Assembly: GCA_944375745.1 (NCBI GenBank) | Contig: CALWAV010000044.1 | Location: forward strand, 1-39,225 | DNA: 39,225 nucleotides | Direction of reading: 5' to 3' | Origin: an uncultured Merdimonas sp. | GTDB lineage: Bacteria > Bacillota > Clostridia > Lachnospirales > Lachnospiraceae | In this document: in pieces, positions 24,508 through 31,264 of the stretch | How positions within the stretch are numbered: the first letter of the stretch is position 1 | Layout of the letters: each line of letters opens with the position of its first letter | Made by a program: the position numbers and the translations under genes | The notes under the pieces: model-generated | Databases searched by the model: none | The model's input: the letters and a program-made list of their open reading frames with translations, nothing else | Told to the model about the DNA's origin: nothing

Positions 24508-26472
24508 TTGGAGAATTATACCAAGTACAGGTTGAAAGGAAAAGATGAACTGGCGTCATTACTGGCCGATAAAGACAATCTGTTCATCATTGCCTGCAAC
24601 AAGTGCTTCAAAGAATTTGAGACGATTGACGAACCAGATTGTGGTGAGTTTGAGAAGATTGCTGCTGAGAACGGCAAGACGGTTGTCGGCAGCGCAAAGG
24701 TTGATTTCCTGTGCAACAAGGTCCAGACGGAAAGAGTCATGGAAGGCATGATCCCGGAAGGCGCGGAGAATGTATTTGTGATTTCCTGCGGTCTGGGAAT
24801 CCAGACTGTTGCGGATCTGGCAGGAAAGCCTGTATATGCGGCCAGCAATTCACTGAATTACAGAGGATACCATGGTATGGCTCTGACGGAGCGTAAATGC
24901 GGTGCATGCGCTCAGTGTTACCTGAATGTGACCGGCGGTATCTGTCCTGTGGTGGACTGTTCCAAGAGCCTGCTGAACGGACAGTGCGGAGGCGCTAAAG
25001 ACGGCAAGTGTGAAGTGGACAGCACGAAGGACTGCGCATGGGAAAAGATTTATGAGAGACTGGAAAAGCAGGGACGCCTGGAAGAGTTTCTGAATCAGCC
25101 GGTTCAGATGCGTGATTATTCTAAGGTGAACCATAAGCTGATCAGTGAGTATGTAAAGTCCATCCGCGAGAACCGGCTGGAAGGCTATTATGGCGGTGTT
25201 CATCCCTCAGAGCGCAAGGAGTTTACAGAGCATCTGGCTCTGAAGAGATTCCCGGATCCGGAAGAGGTAGTGATCCCTCTGTCCATGCATGCGGGAGCTC
25301 CGGCAAACCCTGTGGTGCAGGTGGGAGATACTGTAAAAGTAGGACAGAAGATTGGCGAGGCGGCTGCCTTCATCAGCAGCAATATCCATTCCAGCGTCAG
25401 CGGAACGGTGACTGCCATCGAGAACCGTCCTCATGCCACAAGAGGCGAATGTCTTTCTGTTGTGATCCGTTCAGATGGAAAGAATACCCTTGATGAGTCT
25501 GTGAAACCTCATAAGCCTCTGGAAGAGCTGACTCCGGAGGAGATTGTGGACATTATTCAGGAAGCGGGAATCGTCGGAATGGGCGGCGCAGGCTTCCCCA
25601 CCTCTGTGAAGCTGAAGCCCGCCAAGCCGGTGGATACCATTCTGCTGAACGGCTGTGAGTGCGAGCCTCTGCTGACCGCGGACCACAGAGTGCTTCTGGA
25701 GTACGCGGATGATGTCATCTTCGGACTGAAAGCCATTATCAAGGCAGTAGGAGCCGAAAAGGGCGTGATTGTCATTGAGGACAACAAGCCGGATGCCATT
25801 GAGCTTATGAAAGAAAAGACCGCCGGATACAGCAATATCGAAGTGGTGGCGGCCAGAACAAAATATCCTCAGGGCGCTGAGAAAATGCTGATCAAGCGTG
25901 TGACAGGAAGAAAGGTGCCCAGCGGCGGACTGCCTGCAGATGTGGGCTGCGTTGTGAGCAATATCAGCACCACCAAGGCCATCGCTGACGCGATTCAGAC
26001 AGGCATGCCTCTAGTAGAGCGTGTGGTGACTGTGACCGGTGAGAGACTGAAAAATCCGGGCAACTTTATCGTGAAGATCGGTACAAACACTAAGGATCTG
26101 ATCGATTATTGCGGCGGCATCACAGGGGACAGCGAAGTGACCATCAAAGCGGGCGGACCGATGATGGGATTCCTCCTTTCCGATACAAATGTGCCGATTA
26201 TGAAGGGATCCAACGGAATCATTGCCGTGGATACGGATCATACGGCAGAGCAGCCCTGTATCAAGTGCGGCCGCTGTATGGATGTATGTCCCATGGAGCT
26301 TTCTCCGCTGTATTTTGCCAAATATGCGGACGAGCAGAACTGGCAGGGCATGAAGGACAAGAATGTGATGGATTGTATCGAGTGCCGCAGCTGCGAGTAT
26401 ATCTGTTCCTCCAAGATTCCGCTGGTGGCTAAGATCAAAGCCGGAAAAACTGCAGTAAGGGGGATGAAGTAA
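24508..26472 (+). CDS. rnfC2: MetV-RnfC2 fusion: electron-input subunit of methylene-H4F reductase
   Basis: In this 654-aa protein, residues about 1-200 are a complete MetV-like domain: ACNKC, the later SCGLGIQT, CGACAQC, GGICPVVDCSKSLLNGQCGG and GKCEV are all present. Residues about 230-650 are RnfC-like. They include a biotinyl-like segment with SSNIHSSVSGTV, the NADH/flavin motif GMGGAGFPTSVKL near residue 355, and two [4Fe-4S] motifs, CIKCGRCMDVCP and CIECRSCEYIC. In Acetobacterium, MetF, MetV and RnfC2 are separate and form NADH-linked methylene-H4F reductase; here MetV and RnfC are one chain and a second MetV follows 2 nt later. It would take electrons from NADH and pass them to MetF. 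The start is TTG 24508 after AAGGAAGG. The domain reading is firm; the electron route is inferred. Confidence 0.88.
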   Translation: MENYTKYRLKGKDELASLLADKDNLFIIACNKCFKEFETIDEPDCGEFEKIAAENGKTVVGSAKVDFLCNKVQTERVMEGMIPEGAENVFVISCGLGIQTVADLAGKPVYAASNSLNYRGYHGMALTERKCGACAQCYLNVTGGICPVVDCSKSLLNGQCGGAKDGKCEVDSTKDCAWEKIYERLEKQGRLEEFLNQPVQMRDYSKVNHKLISEYVKSIRENRLEGYYGGVHPSERKEFTEHLALKRFPDPEEVVIPLSMHAGAPANPVVQVGDTVKVGQKIGEAAAFISSNIHSSVSGTVTAIENRPHATRGECLSVVIRSDGKNTLDESVKPHKPLEELTPEEIVDIIQEAGIVGMGGAGFPTSVKLKPAKPVDTILLNGCECEPLLTADHRVLLEYADDVIFGLKAIIKAVGAEKGVIVIEDNKPDAIELMKEKTAGYSNIEVVAARTKYPQGAEKMLIKRVTGRKVPSGGLPADVGCVVSNISTTKAIADAIQTGMPLVERVVTVTGERLKNPGNFIVKIGTNTKDLIDYCGGITGDSEVTIKAGGPMMGFLLSDTNVPIMKGSNGIIAVDTDHTAEQPCIKCGRCMDVCPMELSPLYFAKYADEQNWQGMKDKNVMDCIECRSCEYICSSKIPLVAKIKAGKTAVRGMK

Positions 26473-26473
26473 T

Positions 26474-27097
26474 ATGTTAATTACCGAATTAAAAGCCAGA
26501 GAAGCTATTGCGTCTCTGACAGACGGAAAAAAGGTTTTCATCATCAACTGCGAGGGCTGCAAGGAAGTTCATTTCCCGGAAAAGGAAGCCAGAGAGCTTG
26601 GAAAAGAGCTGGCGGCTGAGGGAAAGCTGACCGGATGCATCACGACAGATTATATCTGCAATCCGGAAAATATGCAGCTGCGTCTGAAGGATCATATGGG
26701 CGAGATCGAAGCTGCTGACGTGGTACTTGTTCTTTCCTGCGGCGTAGGCGTGCAGACGATTGCCGGCTATCTGGAAGACAAACCGGTATACGCGGCCTGC
26801 GATACCTATCCGCTGCCGGGATTCCAGGGCGTTACTCCCCTGGAGTATGAGTGTGATCAGTGCGGCGAGTGCTGGCTGAATCTGACCGGAGGAATCTGCC
26901 CCATTACTGCCTGTTCCAAGAGTCTGGTAAACGGACAGTGCGGCGGCTCCAAGAACGGCATGTGCGAAGTGGACAATGAGATGGAGTGCGGCTGGGAGCG
27001 TATTTACAGACGGCTTGCCCAGCTGGGACGCCTGGATCTGCTCAAGTGCCCGACTCAGGTGCGCAATTTCGCGACAGATGAAGAGGTTTCTAAATAA
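26474..27097 (+). CDS. metV: MetV, zinc/iron-sulfur subunit of methylene-H4F reductase
   Basis: The 207-aa stand-alone MetV has family cysteines at NCEGC, YIC, SCGVGVQT, CDQCGEC and GGICPITACSKSLVNGQCGG, then GMCEV and ECGW. In the MetVF and MetFV-RnfC2 enzymes this subunit binds Fe-S and zinc and holds MetF. Every cysteine position also exists in the N-terminal domain of the preceding fusion protein, so the two arose by duplication and both look functional. The ATG lies 2 nt after the stop of the fusion gene, with GGGGGATGAAG as ribosome binding site, so translation is coupled. metF follows after 38 nt. Confidence 0.93.
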   Translation: MLITELKAREAIASLTDGKKVFIINCEGCKEVHFPEKEARELGKELAAEGKLTGCITTDYICNPENMQLRLKDHMGEIEAADVVLVLSCGVGVQTIAGYLEDKPVYAACDTYPLPGFQGVTPLEYECDQCGECWLNLTGGICPITACSKSLVNGQCGGSKNGMCEVDNEMECGWERIYRRLAQLGRLDLLKCPTQVRNFATDEEVSK

Positions 27098-27135
27098 AGA
27101 AAACTTAAAATATCAATGATTAGGAGCAATGTATA

Positions 27136-28014
27136 ATGAAGATTACGGAGTTATTTGAACGTGGTGAATTTGTTGTATCTGCGGAAGTAGGACCGCCAAA
27201 AGGATTTCATGTGGAAGGGCTTCTGGAAGAGGCAAAGACTTATCTGAGCGGTGTGGCCGCAGTGAACGTGACAGACAATCAGTCCTCCGTTATGCGTCTT
27301 GGCTCTCTGGCTATGTGCAAGGCTCTGAAGGATGAGGGACTGACCCCGATTTTCCAGCTGGCATGCCGTGACCGCAACCGGATCGCTCTGGAGTCTGATC
27401 TGTTAAGCGCTGCCATGTTCGGTATTGAGAATATTCTCTGCCTGACAGGCGATCATACCAAGCTGGGAGATCATCCCCAGGCAAAGCCGGTATTTGATCT
27501 GGATTCTGTTTCCCTGCTGCATGCAGTGACAAAGCTGGAAGAAGGAGAGGATCTGGGAGGAAACAAGCTGGTTGGTGAGCCGCCCAAGTTTGCCAAAGGC
27601 GCTGTTGTCTCTCCCTGCAGCGATTCCGTTGACGCGCAGCTTGCGAAGATGGAGAGAAAGGTAGCTGCAGGCGCAGAGTATTTCCAGACTCAGGCCGTAT
27701 TTGAGCCGGAGAAATTTATTAAGTTCATGGAGAAGGCAAAACAGTTCGGCAAGCCGGTTCAGGTGGGAATTATTATTCCGAAGTCTGCCGGAATGGTGCG
27801 TTTCATGAACAATAACGTAGCTGGTATCCATGTTCCCGATGAGATGATCGAGGAGCTGAAAAAGGATCCGGAGAAGACCAAGGCAGGAATCACCGGCGTA
27901 GAGATCGCGGCCCGCATTATCAAAGAATGTAAGCCGTACTGCCAGGGTGTACATATCATGGCACTGGGCTGGGAGTCCAAGGTACCGGAGCTTCTGAAGG
28001 CAGCCGGAATCTAA
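27136..28014 (+). CDS. metF: Methylenetetrahydrofolate reductase MetF
   Basis: This 292-aa FAD-dependent TIM barrel reduces 5,10-methylene-H4F to 5-methyl-H4F, the last reduction of the methyl branch, and feeds AcsE. It shows the N-terminal FVVSAEVGPPKG with the putative catalytic E17, VNVTDNQSS, ACRDRNR, LTGDHTKLGDHP and a full-length barrel ending in IMALGWESKVPELL. The size matches E. coli MetF (296 aa), with no extra regulatory domain. It is last in the operon with the two MetV-containing genes and is followed by a strong terminator at 28060. In acetogens MetF usually does not take NADH directly but depends on MetV and partners, which agrees with this gene order. Confidence 0.95.
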   Translation: MKITELFERGEFVVSAEVGPPKGFHVEGLLEEAKTYLSGVAAVNVTDNQSSVMRLGSLAMCKALKDEGLTPIFQLACRDRNRIALESDLLSAAMFGIENILCLTGDHTKLGDHPQAKPVFDLDSVSLLHAVTKLEEGEDLGGNKLVGEPPKFAKGAVVSPCSDSVDAQLAKMERKVAAGAEYFQTQAVFEPEKFIKFMEKAKQFGKPVQVGIIIPKSAGMVRFMNNNVAGIHVPDEMIEELKKDPEKTKAGITGVEIAARIIKECKPYCQGVHIMALGWESKVPELLKAAGI

Positions 28015-28059
28015 TTTAGGATCCGGACAGAAGTACTGTCAGAGTTAAAAGAAAGAATG

Positions 28060-28105
28060 GCCGCTGCAAAGGCAGAGTGATTATCTGCTTTTGCAGCGGC
28101 TTTTT
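28060..28105 (+). terminator. Intrinsic terminator of the met operon
   Basis: GCCGCTGCAAA plus GGCAGA (28060-28076) pairs with TCTGC plus TTTTGCAGCGGC (about 28084-28100), a stem of roughly 16 bp, followed by TTTTT. It is a strong and well-formed terminator. Confidence 0.92.
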
Positions 28106-28219
28106 AAGATGCCATTACGGGTATTTAAAAGGAATTTCTGCTATATCAGGCCCTGCTCCAGACAATAGTAATAGATTTCATCGCGGCAATGTCAGCTTCT
28201 GTTTGTCCTGTAAGCGCTG

Positions 28220-28248
28220 TTGACTTCTTTTTGCAAGGATGTTATTAT
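28220..28248 (+). promoter_or_regulatory. Promoter of the DUF3786 gene
   Basis: TTGACT (28220-28225) and TATTAT (28243-28248) are 17 nt apart. The -10 lies in a small dyad GTTATT...AATAAC (28241-28257). Transcription should begin near 28255, giving an untranslated leader of about 85 nt. Confidence 0.75.
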
Positions 28249-28257
28249 TAAAATAAC

Positions 28258-28339
28258 ACGATGGCTTTCCTTAGTTCAGGGGCAGACAAATACGGCTCTG
28301 ACCCGCTATGATGAAAGAATACAGGGAAAGGAATGACAA
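28258..28339 (+). other. Structured 5' leader of the DUF3786 gene
   Basis: CTTTCC (near 28265) can pair with GGAAAG just before the start codon. Inside, GGGGCAGA (near 28280) can pair with TCTGACCC (near 28298). The outer stem would cover the ribosome binding site, so the leader could control translation. It does not match a riboswitch class I know. Confidence 0.35.
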
Positions 28340-28954
28340 ATGATGACAGACAGCAGAATACAGAACCGGGCCTTTGACGAAATGCGGAAGTCTGCCCTGC
28401 AGCGTCTGGCGGGAAAAGATCCAGGCATGATTGCGGAAAACACTGGCATCACTTACGACAGGGAGAAGAATGTATTTTCACTGAAGAGCCTGGGAAAGGA
28501 AATAGAAGTTCATTATCCCGGATATGAGATCACACCGGAGCTGAATGAGTGGCATCACCTTCTGCTCCTGCATTATCTGGATATGGCAGACGGCGCGGAA
28601 CTGGAGGGAGAGCTGATGACCTTTGGCGATCTGCCTGGCGGAATGGCCCGGGGAGGCGGTTTTGACCGGCAGAGTGAGAGAATATTGGGCCAGCGGCTGG
28701 GAAACGGGGACCCTGCGCAGGTCCGAAAGGCATGTGAGATGCTTGGCGGGGAAATAAAGCCTTCCAATGCGGATTTGTGCGCGGTATTTTCCATTTTTCC
28801 TTATTATCCGGTTACCTTTAAACTCTGGTTTGCAGACGAGGATATTCCGGGGAGCGGCAGACTGTTTCTGGATAAAAGCGCGGCGCATTTTCTATCTGTG
28901 GAAGATGCGGTGACAGCCGGAACACTGCTGATGGAAAGTCTGACGAAAGAATAA
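28340..28954 (+). CDS. DUF3786 family protein
   Basis: The 204-aa cytoplasmic protein matches DUF3786. Its central block WHHLLLLHYLDMADGAEL, then MTFGDLPGGMARGGGFD, and the later FSIFPYYPVTFKLWFADEDIPGSGR are the family's conserved segments. The N-terminal 80 residues are more variable. DUF3786 proteins occur mainly in strict anaerobes, often near corrinoid or one-carbon genes, but have no proven function. Here it follows the metF operon, under its own promoter and terminator. The start at 28340 (ATGATG) follows GGGAAAGGAATGACAA. A role linked to corrinoid or methyl metabolism is possible but is only guilt by association. Confidence 0.8.
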   Translation: MMTDSRIQNRAFDEMRKSALQRLAGKDPGMIAENTGITYDREKNVFSLKSLGKEIEVHYPGYEITPELNEWHHLLLLHYLDMADGAELEGELMTFGDLPGGMARGGGFDRQSERILGQRLGNGDPAQVRKACEMLGGEIKPSNADLCAVFSIFPYYPVTFKLWFADEDIPGSGRLFLDKSAAHFLSVEDAVTAGTLLMESLTKE

Positions 28955-28997
28955 TAAAGGTGTATAGAAAATAAATATTGAGATATAACGGGAAAGA

Positions 28998-29037
28998 AGC
29001 CTTTCAGTCCGCTAATGGCGGATATGAAGGGCTTTTT
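28998..29037 (+). terminator. Intrinsic terminator after the DUF3786 gene
   Basis: AGCCTTTCAGTCCGC (28998-29012) pairs with GCGGATATGAAGGGCT (29018-29033) with small bulges, then TTTTT. Confidence 0.8.
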
Positions 29038-29176
29038 GACTGTATTATTATGCAGAATCCATTCATTTTATCTATGAACAGCAATAAGATATAAGCATTT
29101 TACTTGACGGTATATTGTATTTATAATTAAAAATGGAAACAAACATATGAGCAGTGGTAAGAAAGGATGAGGATTT

Positions 29177-29808
29177 ATGAAAAAGTTACTTTGTCTGCTC
29201 CTGGCTGGAGCTTTGACATTTTCCATGGCAGCCTGCGGAAACAGCACACAGGATAGTGAAACAGAAACGGAAAATGAAAACACAGAAATTGCAGAAACGG
29301 AAGAATCAGAGGGAACAGCAGAGAATGGACAGAATATTCTGATTGCATACTTTTCCTGGTCGGGCAATACGGAAGAGCTGGCGGGCATGATTCAGAGTGA
29401 ACCGGCGGAGATTTGTTTAAGAGTGAACCGGCGGAGCCTTATACGGAGGATTATGATGCGCTTCTTGACCAGGCTCAGCAGGAACAGCGGGAGAATGCCC
29501 GGCCGGAGCTGGCAGGACAGGTGGAGAACTGGGACAGCTATGACGTGATTTTTGTGGGATATCCGAACTGGTGGAGTGATGCGCCTATGGCTGTCTTAAG
29601 CTTTCTGGAGTCCTATGAGTGTACTGGAAAAACGATTGTTCCATTTAACACCAGCGGTGGCGGCGGTTTTGGAAACAGCCTTGCAAGCATTGAGGAAAGC
29701 GCGGCGGGGGCAGAGATTCTGGAAGGCTTTACTGTGGACGGAGATAATGTAAACAGCGCCCAGGCTGATGTAAGTGAATGGATTTCCGGCCTGGGACTTG
29801 CGCAGTGA
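29177..29808 (+). pseudogene. Flavodoxin-like lipoprotein, single-base frameshift
   Basis: ATG 29177 after AAAGGATGAGG opens a lipoprotein with signal MKKLLCLLLAGALTFSMAA and lipobox AAC, an acidic linker, and the flavodoxin start ILIAYFSWSGNTEELAGM. At about 29400 the frame changes. In the other frame the protein continues GGDLFKSEPAEPYTEDYDAL to a normal flavodoxin C-terminus at 29808 (LGYPNWW-type VGYPNWWSDAPMAVLSF, then FNTSGGGGFGNS). Inserting one A (GAACC to GAAACC) would restore Ser-Glu-Thr-Gly-Gly-Asp-Leu-Phe, a normal family sequence, so this is most simply a 1-nt deletion. It would be an extracytoplasmic FMN protein if repaired. It could also be a sequencing error or a reversible A-tract change, although the run is short. 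Confidence 0.85.
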
Positions 29809-29830
29809 GCAAAAACTGGAGGACGAGAGT

Positions 29831-30667
29831 ATGAAGCTGAAGGCAGCCGTGAAAATGGCAGTTGATATATTAATGACGGGCGTACTCCTTTTTCTGATGG
29901 GATATCAGTTCTGGGGAGATGCAGCTCATGAGTGGGCAGGAGCCGGGATGTTTGTGTTATTTATTCTGCATCATATTCTGAACCGCGGGTGGTACAGAGC
30001 CCTGTTGAAAGGAAAGTATTCCCCGGCGCGGATCTTTCAGCTTGCAATAGATCTGCTGCTGCTTTTGAATATGATTGGACAAATGATAAGTGGAATCATA
30101 CTGTCGCGTCATGTATTCGCGTTTCTGCCGATTAGCGGCGGAATGTCCTTTGCCCGCCTGCTGCACATGCTGGCTGCCGGAGCTGTAATTGCGGTTTATG
30201 GACTTTTTGCGTTTGTCAGCAGGGATTTGCTGACTTATATGTTTCTCCGAACGCAGTTCGTGTTCATGGATTTCAGTGAACCGGCTATTTTGTTTTACCT
30301 GGACTATCTGGCTATGATGGGATTCTTCATTTTTGCAGCCCATTATCTTTCCAAAGGACTGAAAAGGTCTGGAACCGGCCGCAAGAAACAGTCTGCCAGA
30401 ATATTGGATATCAATGTCATGAACCGCCTTTCTGTAGACTGTGACTGTGATGGAAGTCCGGCAGAACCGGATATGCACGATATCGGAATCCTGGCGTCCT
30501 ATGATCCGGTTGCTCTGGATCAGGCATGTATTGATCTGGTCTATGCCGCAGAGGATGGGGCATCCCTGGTAGAGCGGATTGAATCGCGGAACGGCCTTCA
30601 TACGCTGGAGCACGCAGAAGCGATTGGACTTGGAAGCCGGACCTATGAGCTGGTATCCATTGACTGA
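29831..30667 (+). CDS. DUF4405 membrane protein fused to the DUF362 C-terminal segment (chimera)
   Basis: This 278-aa open frame combines two families. Residues 1-197 are DUF4405: membrane helices, the HHILNRGWYRALLKGKYS segment, SFARLLHMLAAG, then YMFLRTQFVFMDFSEPAIL. Between HMLAA and the next helix the usual segment with further histidines (about 30 residues, the probable haem-ligand helix) is missing. From about residue 198 the sequence is the last 80 residues of a DUF362 Fe-S protein (INVMNRLSVDCDCDG, HDIGILASYDPVALDQACID, SRNGLHTLEHAEAIGLGS) without its ferredoxin part. ATG 29831 follows CTGGAGGACG. The frame is intact but the protein is probably non-functional: two in-frame deletions are the simplest explanation. 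It sits between a frameshifted flavodoxin and a permease remnant. Confidence 0.75.
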   Translation: MKLKAAVKMAVDILMTGVLLFLMGYQFWGDAAHEWAGAGMFVLFILHHILNRGWYRALLKGKYSPARIFQLAIDLLLLLNMIGQMISGIILSRHVFAFLPISGGMSFARLLHMLAAGAVIAVYGLFAFVSRDLLTYMFLRTQFVFMDFSEPAILFYLDYLAMMGFFIFAAHYLSKGLKRSGTGRKKQSARILDINVMNRLSVDCDCDGSPAEPDMHDIGILASYDPVALDQACIDLVYAAEDGASLVERIESRNGLHTLEHAEAIGLGSRTYELVSID

Positions 30668-30733
30668 CGGAAAGAAAACTCTCCGTTATGACAGCAGAAA
30701 CTAAGATTAAAAAAGAGAAAGCAGGATGGCCGA

Positions 30734-30910
30734 ATGGACATTTTAAGACGTGAACTGATTTATATCTGGTACTATTTCAGCGTTATGTGCCGGCTGAAGC
30801 CTTTGGAAAACTCTTCGGGGAAAATGAGGGCTTTGGCCTTCTGATGGCGGCAACCATCGGCGTGCCGCTTTATGCCTGCGGAGGGGGGATGATTCCTCTG
30901 CTGCAGCAGT
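30734..30910 (+). pseudogene. ArsP-type permease remnant with internal deletion
   Basis: ATG 30734 starts with MDILRRELIYIWYYF, a typical start of this permease family. The DNA then jumps at TTTCAGCG into the middle of the same family, read in another frame: FQRYVPAEAFGKLFGENEGF and GVPLYACGGGMIPLLQQW. After about 30910 it continues with unrelated sequence (a possible tail KEGKVHLFLGKQ and stop). Thus only two pieces of about 16 and 47 residues remain. The middle piece is clearly similar to 13980-14125 in the other permease remnant. Confidence 0.75.
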
Positions 30911-30996
30911 GGAAGCGGCGAAGGAGGGAAAGGTACATTTGTTTTTGGGAAAACAGTAAACGTTCAACTGGTGTAAGAACCTGTCTGACATTATAG

Positions 30997-31249
30997 ATAG
31001 AATAATTTATGCACATAGCATGTGTATAAAGAGAAAAATATGCTTGTTAAAATAAATAAAATTTATCCGAATAGAAACAAAAAAGCATTCGTTTTGTACT
31101 AAAAATAAAAATTGAGAAAGAAAAATAATATGAAATAAATACAAAAACAGACGAAAATAAGCAAAATATAAAAATGGATGAGCAAGTTTTGAAAATGAAA
31201 AGGGTAAATGGATTATTTATAATGAAAAGGCAAACAAGCAAAAACTATA
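30997..31249. other. Strongly AT-rich leader before the GH110 gene
   Basis: About 250 nt are very rich in A on the plus strand with runs such as AAAATAAATAAAA, far from the window average. There is one small dyad CACATAGCATGTG at 31012-31024. No gene is visible. Promoter hexamers for the GH110 gene must lie here, but several poor candidates compete. The A-rich tract could act as an UP element or reflect foreign DNA. Confidence 0.5.
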
Positions 31250-31264
31250 ATGCAGGAGGGAATC

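Noticed and set aside
29394-29436. 17-bp direct repeat AGAGTGAACCGGCGGAG as cause of a 26-bp duplication in the flavodoxin lipoprotein
   Set aside because: A single missing A at about 29400 explains the frame change and restores a normal protein; the repeat then arises from similar codons (SETGG and SEPAE).
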